From contig NZ_QEAS01000010.1 in NCBI RefSeq assembly GCF_003130405.1, positions 122,449 to 155,031 on the forward strand: DNA of 32,583 bases, read 5' to 3'. This document shows, piece after piece, positions 6,087-15,714 of the stretch. Under the pieces are notes generated by a model. That model saw only the letters and a list, made by a program, of their open reading frames with translations, had not been told where the DNA came from and did not search any database. The position numbers and the translations under genes were made by a program. Position 1 is the stretch's first letter, and each line of letters opens with the position of its first letter. Source of the DNA: Pararcticibacter amylolyticus. Its GTDB lineage: Bacteria; Bacteroidota; Bacteroidia; Sphingobacteriales; Sphingobacteriaceae.

Positions 6087-9000
6087 ATGTTCATGTTAAT
6101 GAAACAGATTGTTCGCAAAATTGCCGGCATCCAGGTAATCCTGATGCTTTCCTCCGTATTTGTCTTCGGGCAAGCCTACCAGATTCATACTAAACGAATA
6201 GACTCGCTGGCTGACGCTGGTCTGCCCAAATCGGCCTTAAAAGAAGTGGATAAACTTGAATTGCTTGCGAGAAAAGGAAACAGGCACTCCGATATCATAC
6301 GCACAGCTATTTACAGGATTAAATTGCTGCAATATATGGAGGAAAGCGCAATCGTTAACATTATAAAGGCATTAAGAGAAGATGTACAAAAGTCAGAATT
6401 TCCGGTTAGGCCTGTTCTCCAGTCCCTGCTGGCCGAGATGTACTGGAAATACTATACCGAAAACAAGTGGCAGTTTATGCAACGCTCCCGGCTTGAAAAA
6501 CCGGATCCCGATATTAACCGCTGGGATCTAAAAACCATTGTGAAAGAGTGCAGCCGTTTATACGCTCTTTCTCTTCGCGACACTACAACCTTGCAGAAAA
6601 CACCTGTATCTATAATAGAAAATGCTTTAACCGGAGACACCGCAACACGTCATTTGCGACCAACGTTATATGACCTGCTGGTCCACCGCGCGCTTAATTT
6701 CTACCTTAACGAAGAACCTGCATTACCTGAACCACGGCTTCCCTTCACGCTTAGAGACCGTCGTCTTTTCGATAATGCAGGCTTATTCGTAAGACTGAAC
6801 ATCCAGACCTCCGATACTACCTCCACTTATTTCAAAGGGATCAGGTACTTGCAGCAAGCCTCCCGGTTTCATTTAAATGAAGTCCATCGCGAAGTGCTGG
6901 CCGATATCGACCTCCGCCGGTTAAAATTTCTTTATAACAATTCTCCCTTACCAGACAAAGACTCGCTCTACCAAAATGCCTTGCTTCGAACAGCAAATGA
7001 TATCTCAGATAAGCCTTTAGGAACTGACGCTCTTGTTCTGGCAGGACAATATTACCAGGAAAAAGACAGCCTTAGAACAGCACACGATCTTTTTAAAAAA
7101 GCGTCCGCTTCATTTCCGGGAAGCCCAGGAGCAGAAAACGCATTAAAACTATTAGCGCAACTGGAAACCCCCGAAATTCAGGTGACAGCAGAGGAAACAA
7201 ACGTCCCCGGCAGGCCGTTTCCGGCACTGTTGGAATACCGGAATATAGATCAGGTAAAAATTCAGATCTATAAGCTGACATCAACTCAGTTTGACCGGTA
7301 TACTCGATCCTTCGGTACTGCATTCGGCATATATCAAAACGACACCAGATTCCATGTTGCCAGCTCAGCTGTTTTAGACGTCCTTTCTAAGTGTTCTAAA
7401 GTACAGGAATTCACGCTCAACCTCCCCGGCCAGGAGGATTACAGGATGCACTCTGCCGAATTCAAAGTAGACTCGCTAAAGCCCGGCATTTATGTTCTTC
7501 TTGCAGGAAGATCGGAAGTACAGGACACTTCGTTCACCCAGCTCTTAGATTTCCGCATCAGCCGCCTCGCTTTCGTAAACAGGAAAAATCCTGATTCCAG
7601 GGTTGAGATCCAGGTGACAGACAGGGAAAGCGGAGCTCCTCTCCCAGATGTCGGGGTATTGCTTTACCGGCACGATTATGAAAAGAAATCCAAGCCTTTA
7701 CCCTCAGGTTATATTCATAAAGGGATTACAGATAAAAATGGAAGATTAAAAACAAGCCAGCTTTCTGTTTCGTCTTTTGACCTCCAGCTAAACTTCGGAA
7801 CCGATACACTAACGGAAAAACAAGGGGGATGGCTAAGATCCAGAGAGGTCGATAAAAAGCTTAAAGAAAAAACAATCCTGTTCACTGACAGGCAAATATA
7901 CCGTCCGGGACAAACCATCCATTTCAAAGGCATTGAATTACGGAACCTGAACGACAAAACAGATATTATTCCCGAAAAAAAGACTACAGTAACGTTTAAA
8001 GACGGCAGCAACAAAGAAATCAGCTCGCTTCTTCTAACGTCGAACGAATACGGTTCGTTCAGCGGCGAATTCGTTGTTCCCCAACATATCCTGAATGGAG
8101 ATATAAGTATCCGTACTCCCGACGGAAGCATAACCGTTAAAGTAGAAGAATATAAGCGACCGTCTTTCAACATCGAATTTTTACCTGTAAAAGGCAGCTT
8201 CCGGCTGAACGACACAGTAATTATCCGGGGCAGAGTAAAAGCCTTTTCAGGATATGGCCTGTCCCAGGCACGGCTCGTGTATAGGATAACCCGCACGCTG
8301 GATTTTGATCATGATGCTGCGACAGCAATTTACGGATCGTCAGGACGATACATTTACAGCAACCCTTTAGAAATAGAGACAGACACAGTCTTTACCGATA
8401 ACCAGGGAAACTATTCCATCCCGTTTAAAGCCATAGCCGATGAAAAAATAAAGGGAGAGGCATTTTTCCGTTATCAAATCAGCGCAGATGTTACCGATGC
8501 TACAGGAGAAACACACTCAGCTACCGGAGATGTTATTGTCGGGTCTCGCAGCTATAGACTATCTGCTGCCTTTCCATCAATCCTATTTTCAGGAGACACC
8601 GCAAAACTGCATGTTGATCTGACTACTCCCAACGGCGAAAAACTAAAAGGAACTATTAACACAGAAATCTATTCATTACAACAGCCAACACACCTGTTAA
8701 AACAGAAACTCTGGAGCATTCCCGACCAGCAACTCATGGATAGGGAAGAATACAAGAGGCTGTTCCCGGAGTATCCGTGGAAAAATGAAGATAATCCGGC
8801 CCAATGGCTTCAAAAAGAGAAAGTGCTCCATACAGAGAGTCTGTCAGATACATCAGCAGCTACAGTAATTACGCTGCCTGGAATGACTGGAAAATCTTCA
8901 GGCACATATAAAATGATTGTGAAGGCAAGAACTACCACAGGAGACACAGCTTCCTCAATACTATACTTCAAGTACTTGAATAACCAATCGCCTCATACTA

Positions 9001-12000
9001 TCTATACAGATGCTATAATCCCTGTTATAACAGCGGCAGAGCCCGGACAAGAAGCCGAATTCCTTGTTGGCAACGCAAGTCACACTTTTATATTAATGGA
9101 AGTACTTGACAAAACAGAGATCATTTCTTCAAAATGGATAGATGTACAAACACAAGAGAAGATCAGAATTCCGTTTTTTAATGCTAAAAACCTGACGGTT
9201 CAATTTCTTTCTGTTTTCCAAAACAGGCTTTACACCAGCAGTCATCGCATCTTTGTGAAAAGCCCGGAGAAAGCTCTTAACATAAAACTACTTACCTTCA
9301 GAGAGCAGCTTGAAACCGGCCAGAAAGAACAATGGAAACTACAGATCACAAACTACAAAAATCAGGGAAAAGCAGCCGAACTATTAGCTGGCATGTACGA
9401 TGCTTCTCTCGACAATATTGCCTACCCGCAAAACTGGTCAATCCCATCAAGTGATTCTTTTTCTAACGCCTTCTCCTGGAACAGTTTCCGGTTCGTTAAC
9501 AATACCATTAGCAGTCCTCTATCCTTCACCTATAAGGACTATGCATTAAGCTTCAGAAATTACGAAAACATTGATCTGCTGGGCTATAGTTATTTTGGTG
9601 GGTATAATGAAGGATTTGAAGAATACAGGCAGTTTCTTCGCGACAGGGAAAAAATGAGAGAGCGAGACAAAAGGCTGGAAGAAGAATACGTTAAAAATGC
9701 GGCGTTTATTAAGCAGGGAAATATCATAAAAGGCCTGATACTGGACGCCAGCGATAACCATCCCCTGGCAGGTGTCTCCGTATCAATAAAAGACAGTAAG
9801 ATATCTACTGTAAGCAATTCCAAAGGAGAGTTTAAAATGAAAGTGCCGGTTGGGGGAATAATCGTCATTTCCAGCACCGGATATTTCAAACTTCAACGAA
9901 AATTAACATCACCCGGAAAACTGAAACTCCTTCTCAAGTCAAAAGATGAAACACAGAGAGAAGCAGTCATCACAGGACAAAGCAAACATAGAAAGTCAAC
10001 GATCACAGGAGCTATATCTACTTTCAGAATACGCGGAATGGGAATGACGCAACCCACAATAGTACAAGACAATACAGTTCACAATTTCGCATCACTTGAG
10101 ATTTCAGACCCGGGTGTTAAGTCAATTGAAGGCGATCCGAATGCTGAAATGCGGCTGGATGAACCGACTGTTCCTGCTTCAAAGGCAGGCCAGGTACCGG
10201 CAATAAAACTTCGTAAGAATTTCAATGAAACGGCCTTCTTTTATCCTCAACTTCGTACCGATGAAAAAGGAGAGGTTGCAATCGGATTTACCACACCTGA
10301 AGCGATGACCCGATGGAAGTTCAGAGCCCTGGCCCATACCCGCGAGTTTGCATATGGCTATATCGAACAAGACGTAATTACACAAAAGCAATTAATGGTA
10401 GGTGCTAACATGCCACGGTTTTTCAGGGAAGGAGATACGATCAGCATTTCTGCAAGAGTCGCCAACCTCACCAGCCACAACGTAACAGCAAACATAGGTC
10501 TGAGCCTTTTTAATGCTGTAACCATGCGACCTATATCACTGCTTGCCGATCCCGGACAAGAAAAACAATCCCTTATTGTAAAGGCACGTACCAACGAAGC
10601 GGTATCTTTTAAGTTAGCTATTCCATCAGATCTTGAAGCGCTAACTTACCGGCTCACAGCGTCAACAGAAAGCCATTCAGACGGAGAAGAAAACACCGTA
10701 CCCGTGTTGTCTGACCGGATGCTGGTAAACGAATCACTACCTATGATGGTTCGTCCAGGTCAGACGTCCGTCTTCAGACTCGATAAATTACTCAACAACA
10801 ACAGCTCCACCTTAGTCAGCAAATCGATTACACTTGAATATACCGAAAATCCGGTTTGGTATGCGGTACAGGCAATGCCCTATCTGATAGAATTTCCCTA
10901 TGATTGCTCAGAGCAGACATTCAGCAGGTACTTTGCCAACAGTCTCTCTGCTTCAATCATTCAATCTTTACCTGCAATAGCCCAAACTTTCAAACAATGG
11001 AAAGCATCTGGCAGTAAGGCTTTACAGTCCAATCTTGAGAAAAACCCCGAACTAAAAAACCTTCTGCTCGAAGAAAGTCCCTGGCTGCGGAATGCAGCGA
11101 GCGAGAGTGAACAGAAAAAGCGCATAGCACTCCTTTTTGACCTTAATAAATTAAGTCACGAGCAAATACAAACGATTGATAAGCTATCCAAAATGCAGCT
11201 TGCAGACGGAGGCTTTCCCTGGTTCAGCGGCAGCAGATCCGACCGTTATATCAGTCAGCATATATTGGCTGGTATTGGTCAGCTTTATCAGCTTAAAGCT
11301 GCTACAGGAAATGATGTCAAACTTAAGAACATTAAACGAAAATTGCTGGCATACCTGGATACCAGAATCGAAGAAAGTCAGCTGCAAACTACAAGAAATA
11401 ATAAGAATAGCAATTCTGACCCACTTTCTTCTATTGAGATCCATGCATGGTACACCCGCAGCTTTTTCAATGATGTGGCACTAAACAATAAACTCCGTGG
11501 GATCAGCAAACTCTATCTCGCTAAAGCTGAGAAGGATTGGACATCGGAGGACATTTATGAACAGGCAATGATCGCCCTTACAATGCTCCATTACGACAGG
11601 CCTCAGGTCGCACAAAAAATTATCCGCTCCCTAAAGGAAAGAGCACAGCATTCACAGGAGATGGGAATGTACTGGACTCAGAACCGGTCCGGCCGGTTTT
11701 GGAGCCAATCAACAGTCGAAACCCAATCCCTGTTAATCTCCCTCTTTACTGAAGCAGGAGGTCACGAAAAAGCTGTCCAGGAAATGAAGATATGGCTTTT
11801 GAGAAATAAACAAACAAATAACTGGCAAACCACGAAGGCCACAGCAGCTGCCTGCCATGCTCTGTTGTTACAGGGAGACACAATTCTCAGCAGAACCAGC
11901 GGTACTACCATCAGAATAAATAATGAATCTCTTGCCAACCTGAAGCCAGATATTCAGAGAGAAAGCGGATCTGGCTATATTAAGACTAACTGGACTGGCA

Positions 12001-12542
12001 GTGAAATTAAACCGGAGATTGGAAACATTAAGGTGACGAACAATGGGAATGTCGTCAGTTGGGGGGCGCTCCACTGGCAGTATACAGAGAAGATGAATAA
12101 GATCACCCCTTCTTCTTCCAGCATGAGCATTGAACGAAAGTATTTCGTTGTCAAAAAAGAGAAGACGGGAGAAGTGCTCAGTCCAGTCGATGCCTTGCAC
12201 ACACCTAAAACCGGAGACCTGCTAAGGGTAGTTATCTATCTGAAGGCGGATCAGGATTATGAATATATCCATTTAAAGGATATGCGCCCCTCGGGGACGG
12301 ACCCTGTTGATGTTCTTTCCTCATTTAAATACCAGGATGGACTTCCGTATTATCAGGTTACCAGGGATGTCGCAACCAACTTCTTCATCGATCACCTGAA
12401 CAAAGGATCCTACGTGTTCGAATACTCGCTCAGAGTTGCTCAGCCAGGCAATTATTCAACCGGAATCTGCTCTATTCAGTGTATGTATGCTCCAGAATTT
12501 AATGCACACAGCGAAGGGAGGAGGATGATAACAGAGAGGTAA
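6087..12542 (+). CDS. Large secreted alpha-2-macroglobulin family protein with carboxypeptidase-regulatory/SusC-like insert
   Basis: A 2151-residue protein with an N-terminal signal segment (hydrophobic to about residue 28, ending near FGQA). Three in-frame ATGs lie at 6087, 6093 and 6099; the last gives the most typical signal peptide. A TPR-like helical region covers about 300-355. Macroglobulin-type beta domains follow, for example RQIYRPGQTIHFKG near 600-615. A carboxypeptidase-regulatory-like domain lies at about 1211-1290, then a SusC-like stretch with ITGQSKHRKSTITGAIS. The A2M core (FFYPQLRTDEKG) is near 1380. A thioester motif Cys1607-Ser-Glu-Gln1610 heads an alpha-helical thioester domain to about 1900, and the C-terminus ends in YAPEFNAHSEG. 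Family members trap attacking proteases in the periplasm or at the cell surface. No penicillin-binding protein 1C gene, the frequent partner in Proteobacteria, lies nearby. Confidence 0.9.
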   Translation: MFMLMKQIVRKIAGIQVILMLSSVFVFGQAYQIHTKRIDSLADAGLPKSALKEVDKLELLARKGNRHSDIIRTAIYRIKLLQYMEESAIVNIIKALREDVQKSEFPVRPVLQSLLAEMYWKYYTENKWQFMQRSRLEKPDPDINRWDLKTIVKECSRLYALSLRDTTTLQKTPVSIIENALTGDTATRHLRPTLYDLLVHRALNFYLNEEPALPEPRLPFTLRDRRLFDNAGLFVRLNIQTSDTTSTYFKGIRYLQQASRFHLNEVHREVLADIDLRRLKFLYNNSPLPDKDSLYQNALLRTANDISDKPLGTDALVLAGQYYQEKDSLRTAHDLFKKASASFPGSPGAENALKLLAQLETPEIQVTAEETNVPGRPFPALLEYRNIDQVKIQIYKLTSTQFDRYTRSFGTAFGIYQNDTRFHVASSAVLDVLSKCSKVQEFTLNLPGQEDYRMHSAEFKVDSLKPGIYVLLAGRSEVQDTSFTQLLDFRISRLAFVNRKNPDSRVEIQVTDRESGAPLPDVGVLLYRHDYEKKSKPLPSGYIHKGITDKNGRLKTSQLSVSSFDLQLNFGTDTLTEKQGGWLRSREVDKKLKEKTILFTDRQIYRPGQTIHFKGIELRNLNDKTDIIPEKKTTVTFKDGSNKEISSLLLTSNEYGSFSGEFVVPQHILNGDISIRTPDGSITVKVEEYKRPSFNIEFLPVKGSFRLNDTVIIRGRVKAFSGYGLSQARLVYRITRTLDFDHDAATAIYGSSGRYIYSNPLEIETDTVFTDNQGNYSIPFKAIADEKIKGEAFFRYQISADVTDATGETHSATGDVIVGSRSYRLSAAFPSILFSGDTAKLHVDLTTPNGEKLKGTINTEIYSLQQPTHLLKQKLWSIPDQQLMDREEYKRLFPEYPWKNEDNPAQWLQKEKVLHTESLSDTSAATVITLPGMTGKSSGTYKMIVKARTTTGDTASSILYFKYLNNQSPHTIYTDAIIPVITAAEPGQEAEFLVGNASHTFILMEVLDKTEIISSKWIDVQTQEKIRIPFFNAKNLTVQFLSVFQNRLYTSSHRIFVKSPEKALNIKLLTFREQLETGQKEQWKLQITNYKNQGKAAELLAGMYDASLDNIAYPQNWSIPSSDSFSNAFSWNSFRFVNNTISSPLSFTYKDYALSFRNYENIDLLGYSYFGGYNEGFEEYRQFLRDREKMRERDKRLEEEYVKNAAFIKQGNIIKGLILDASDNHPLAGVSVSIKDSKISTVSNSKGEFKMKVPVGGIIVISSTGYFKLQRKLTSPGKLKLLLKSKDETQREAVITGQSKHRKSTITGAISTFRIRGMGMTQPTIVQDNTVHNFASLEISDPGVKSIEGDPNAEMRLDEPTVPASKAGQVPAIKLRKNFNETAFFYPQLRTDEKGEVAIGFTTPEAMTRWKFRALAHTREFAYGYIEQDVITQKQLMVGANMPRFFREGDTISISARVANLTSHNVTANIGLSLFNAVTMRPISLLADPGQEKQSLIVKARTNEAVSFKLAIPSDLEALTYRLTASTESHSDGEENTVPVLSDRMLVNESLPMMVRPGQTSVFRLDKLLNNNSSTLVSKSITLEYTENPVWYAVQAMPYLIEFPYDCSEQTFSRYFANSLSASIIQSLPAIAQTFKQWKASGSKALQSNLEKNPELKNLLLEESPWLRNAASESEQKKRIALLFDLNKLSHEQIQTIDKLSKMQLADGGFPWFSGSRSDRYISQHILAGIGQLYQLKAATGNDVKLKNIKRKLLAYLDTRIEESQLQTTRNNKNSNSDPLSSIEIHAWYTRSFFNDVALNNKLRGISKLYLAKAEKDWTSEDIYEQAMIALTMLHYDRPQVAQKIIRSLKERAQHSQEMGMYWTQNRSGRFWSQSTVETQSLLISLFTEAGGHEKAVQEMKIWLLRNKQTNNWQTTKATAAACHALLLQGDTILSRTSGTTIRINNESLANLKPDIQRESGSGYIKTNWTGSEIKPEIGNIKVTNNGNVVSWGALHWQYTEKMNKITPSSSSMSIERKYFVVKKEKTGEVLSPVDALHTPKTGDLLRVVIYLKADQDYEYIHLKDMRPSGTDPVDVLSSFKYQDGLPYYQVTRDVATNFFIDHLNKGSYVFEYSLRVAQPGNYSTGICSIQCMYAPEFNAHSEGRRMITER

Positions 12543-12562
12543 GTGAAAACTTCCTTCTCTGT
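12531..12562 (+). terminator. Hairpin terminator after the macroglobulin gene
   Basis: ACAGAGAGGTAAGT (12531-12544) pairs with ACTTCCTTCTCTGT (12549-12562) around a GAAA tetraloop, with one G:U pair and one mismatch. The TTATATTT just after it gives a weak U-rich tail. The stem includes the macroglobulin stop codon. The convergent ccsBA gene ends at 12591, so the hairpin may serve both directions. Confidence 0.6.
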
Positions 12563-12590
12563 TTATATTTACCGGGTAACAATCACAGCC

Positions 12591-15500
12591 TCATACCACC
12601 AGCCTTTCTTTATCCTTTTTCTCCAGCCTCCTGTATCTTAGTATTACGATGGCCGATATTGCCAGTAATACAGCAACCACCCAGTATACCCATACCGGTA
12701 CAGGTACCGGGTCTCCGGCGGCGTAAGAATGTAACCCAGACAAATAATAATTTACGCCGAATGAAGTCATGATGATAGAAGAAAATGCCCAGAGAGAGGC
12801 AAGATTATAAACCAGCGCATTTTTTAAAACCGGAATGAGGCGCAGGTGGAGCACGAACGCATATACGACTACCGAAATAAGGGCCCAGGTTTCCTTAGGA
12901 TCCCATGCCCAGTAACGCCCCCAGCTCTCGTTAGCCCAAACGCCGCCAAGGAAAGTACCAATTGCAAGAAGAAACAAGCCGATAGTGATGGCCATCTCGT
13001 TTACAATACTCAATTCCTGGATGCTGAGCCACCATTTTGTGCCTGGTGCAATGGGTTTAAAGATCAGCAGCAATATAGTCAGAAGAGCGATGATCGCTGC
13101 CAGCGCGAGAGGCGCATAGGAACTGACTATAATCGCTACATGGATCTTTAGCCAGTACGAATGCAGCACCGGCATAAGGTTGGTAATTTCGGGATTAAGC
13201 CAGTCCAGAAAACCAACAAACAGCAGAGTCCCCGAAAACAGCAGTCCCAGTGGTATCGTAAACCTTGATTTACCGGAAAAAAGAAGACCAAATAAAAGGA
13301 TTCCCCAGGCAACGAAAACCAGCATTTCAAAACCATCAGACCAGGGTGGATGCTTAGCGATATACCATCTTAGCCCAAGGTGGAAAGTGAACACCAGAAG
13401 CCCCAGCCAGCTCAGGACTTTTCCAGTGATCCAGGCTCTTTCAAGATGCTTAGATTCTTTGAATAATAACGTGATCGCCAGCACCAGCTGAATGGCGCCA
13501 AGAAGCCAGAAAATTCCGAACAGCCGGTTTCCCAGGTTCAGTTTATTATACAAAATCTCTCCCTTGATCAGACTTTCTGAAGGATACACTTTACTGCCTG
13601 CTTTTTTCTGGAATAAATGGATATAGTCAAGCGTTTCATCAGCCTGCTTCCAGTCACCTGTTTCCATTCCCTTCTGCAACCCTGCCAGATACAGAGAAGT
13701 GATATTTTCAACAAAGCGCGCATCATCTTCGGCGAAGCCCTTCTGAGATTCCTGACTGGTAAACCATGTATTGTTTTTATCCTGCTTATTGGGAAAGATC
13801 CGGAGAAAATCGCCGGTTAATAATGCATAAAAAATATTAAAGCGTTCGTCTGTTTTCAGCAGTTCCTTATGCCCCTCATTTCGTTCTGCAGGCTTCAGTT
13901 TATTGGCTTCTTCAACGAGATCATGCAGAAGATAATCACCGTCTTTATTCACAAAGTCGCGAAAACTGAGTCTTTCAGAAGGTTTTTTCTGCAAGGCGAG
14001 AAAGGCGAGATGAGATTTTTCCTTATCAATCCTGATGACAGGTAAACGGCTGAATAACACCGGGTCTATCTGTACAGCCAGAAGAAACTGTTCGGAAGAT
14101 AGCCTTACGTTACCTGAATCTGCCGGCAGCTCAACATAAGATCGTCCGCTGATCTTGCGAATAATTTCATTTGCGAGTGTATTAAGCGGCTTCATACGGC
14201 CATCCAGGTCCTGTACAATCAATTTACCATACTCCGCAGCCTTTTCCCGGGGAACTACCGGAATCTTAAGTGGTGCCTGAGCCATGACAGAACCCAGTAA
14301 GCTAAAGAAAACAATAAAGGCAAGAGCTGCCTTCCGGCGCACGGAACTAAGTTTTTTATTCAGCAGACTGAACCTGCTTCCTTTAGCGAAGAATGTGAAT
14401 ATCATTCCCACCGCCAGTAAGGTATAACCGAGGTACGTCAGGTACGTTCCGGGCCTGTCTCTGTTTATCGATAATACTGTGCCCTTTTCATCCGTATCAT
14501 ACGATGACTGATAAAAGCGGAAGCCCCTGTAATCCAAAACATTGTTCATGAACACACGATACGGGAATACGGTAGCCCCGTCCATCACTTTCAGTTCACT
14601 GGCGTAGCTCTCGGGACTTTGGCTTCCCGGATAGCGCACCAGCTGAAAATCATCCAGAAAAAGTGAAAAAGGCAGGGTTTCAGCCCTCGGCCCGTACGTA
14701 ACCGCAAATTCTTTTCCGTTGTAGGTAAAGGGATGCCAGGCCGGCTTCATAGTTACCATCCTAATATAAGCCTCTGAAACAGCACTCCCCTGATCGTCAG
14801 CGATCTTTAACTTCACCACATCGGGCAGATTTTTTGCCAGCTTCTCATCCTTTTCCGGCCGGTACTTTAACCCGGACTTTTCGTGAACTGCTTTCACGAG
14901 AAATGCACCTCCCTCCCATTGATAGAGAGACCGCAACTTCAGAGGCCTTAATTCACCGGCATGAAGCATATCGATTTTCTGCGACGCCATTTCCATGGAC
15001 TGCAGATGCACGGAACTGTTGATCATCCAGGTACTATCCTTTTTAAAAATCTTCACAGGTGCCTTTGTCTCCGCACTGGTTCCGAGCAAAAGATTGCCCA
15101 TTGATAATGATTGCCCCGCCTTTATCAGATGATCTTCCCGTCCCTCTCCAAGAGCCACTGCCAGATCAAGATACGTATCTTTTCCAGTGGTAATTTCCTC
15201 TCTCGCCCCCTTTACATATTCTTCGAATGTCACGCTGAACGAGTTGCTTTCCCATTCTGCATGATATGTTTCGGATTTAAAATTATGATGGATAAGCGTG
15301 ACCGGTATATCAAAACGCTTAGCCTGCGCCCCGTGCTGCCTGAACTGCAGGTAACGGCTATTGGTATAAAACACGTTTTCTTTTTCTCCCTCACGTATAT
15401 GGATCACTCCCTCTTCGCTGAGGTAGCGGGTCACGCCTGCACCCAGGATTATCATGACGAAGGCGACATGAAACAGGCCTACCGGCCACCGGTTTGCGTG

Positions 15501-15710
15501 GAACAACTTATACTGCCTGATATGTGCCAGGAAATTCACCGAAAGCCAGAGCATGATCAGCTCAAACCACCATGCCTCATACACCAGTGCCCTCGCTACA
15601 GCTGTACCATGATCATTTTCAATGAAAGTTGCTACCGCGCATGAGACAGCAAAAGCAATAAGTAAAACAAGAGAAATACGGGTAGAAAAAATAAATTTTG
15701 AATAAGACAT
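12591..15710 (-). CDS. ccsBA: CcsBA-type cytochrome c heme lyase (ResB-CcsA fusion), NrfI-like
   Basis: A polytopic membrane protein of about 1039 residues that exports heme and attaches it to apocytochromes c on the periplasmic side (system II). The N-terminal third is ResB/Ccs1-like, with several helices. A large extracytoplasmic region follows. The C-terminal third is CcsA-like, with many helices and the tryptophan-rich heme-handling motif WGRYWAWDPKETW at about 930-942. I chose ATG at 15708-15710 (MSYSKFIFSTR) rather than 15731: the longer start would run 17 bases into the preceding porin gene and adds seven unusual residues. It is the last gene of the nrfH-nrfA-porin-ccsBA set. In Wolinella the equivalent NrfI is dedicated to the CXXCK heme of NrfA; a similar task here is an inference. 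Confidence 0.9.
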   Translation of the reverse strand: MSYSKFIFSTRISLVLLIAFAVSCAVATFIENDHGTAVARALVYEAWWFELIMLWLSVNFLAHIRQYKLFHANRWPVGLFHVAFVMIILGAGVTRYLSEEGVIHIREGEKENVFYTNSRYLQFRQHGAQAKRFDIPVTLIHHNFKSETYHAEWESNSFSVTFEEYVKGAREEITTGKDTYLDLAVALGEGREDHLIKAGQSLSMGNLLLGTSAETKAPVKIFKKDSTWMINSSVHLQSMEMASQKIDMLHAGELRPLKLRSLYQWEGGAFLVKAVHEKSGLKYRPEKDEKLAKNLPDVVKLKIADDQGSAVSEAYIRMVTMKPAWHPFTYNGKEFAVTYGPRAETLPFSLFLDDFQLVRYPGSQSPESYASELKVMDGATVFPYRVFMNNVLDYRGFRFYQSSYDTDEKGTVLSINRDRPGTYLTYLGYTLLAVGMIFTFFAKGSRFSLLNKKLSSVRRKAALAFIVFFSLLGSVMAQAPLKIPVVPREKAAEYGKLIVQDLDGRMKPLNTLANEIIRKISGRSYVELPADSGNVRLSSEQFLLAVQIDPVLFSRLPVIRIDKEKSHLAFLALQKKPSERLSFRDFVNKDGDYLLHDLVEEANKLKPAERNEGHKELLKTDERFNIFYALLTGDFLRIFPNKQDKNNTWFTSQESQKGFAEDDARFVENITSLYLAGLQKGMETGDWKQADETLDYIHLFQKKAGSKVYPSESLIKGEILYNKLNLGNRLFGIFWLLGAIQLVLAITLLFKESKHLERAWITGKVLSWLGLLVFTFHLGLRWYIAKHPPWSDGFEMLVFVAWGILLFGLLFSGKSRFTIPLGLLFSGTLLFVGFLDWLNPEITNLMPVLHSYWLKIHVAIIVSSYAPLALAAIIALLTILLLIFKPIAPGTKWWLSIQELSIVNEMAITIGLFLLAIGTFLGGVWANESWGRYWAWDPKETWALISVVVYAFVLHLRLIPVLKNALVYNLASLWAFSSIIMTSFGVNYYLSGLHSYAAGDPVPVPVWVYWVVAVLLAISAIVILRYRRLEKKDKERLVV

Positions 15711-15714
15711 GAAG

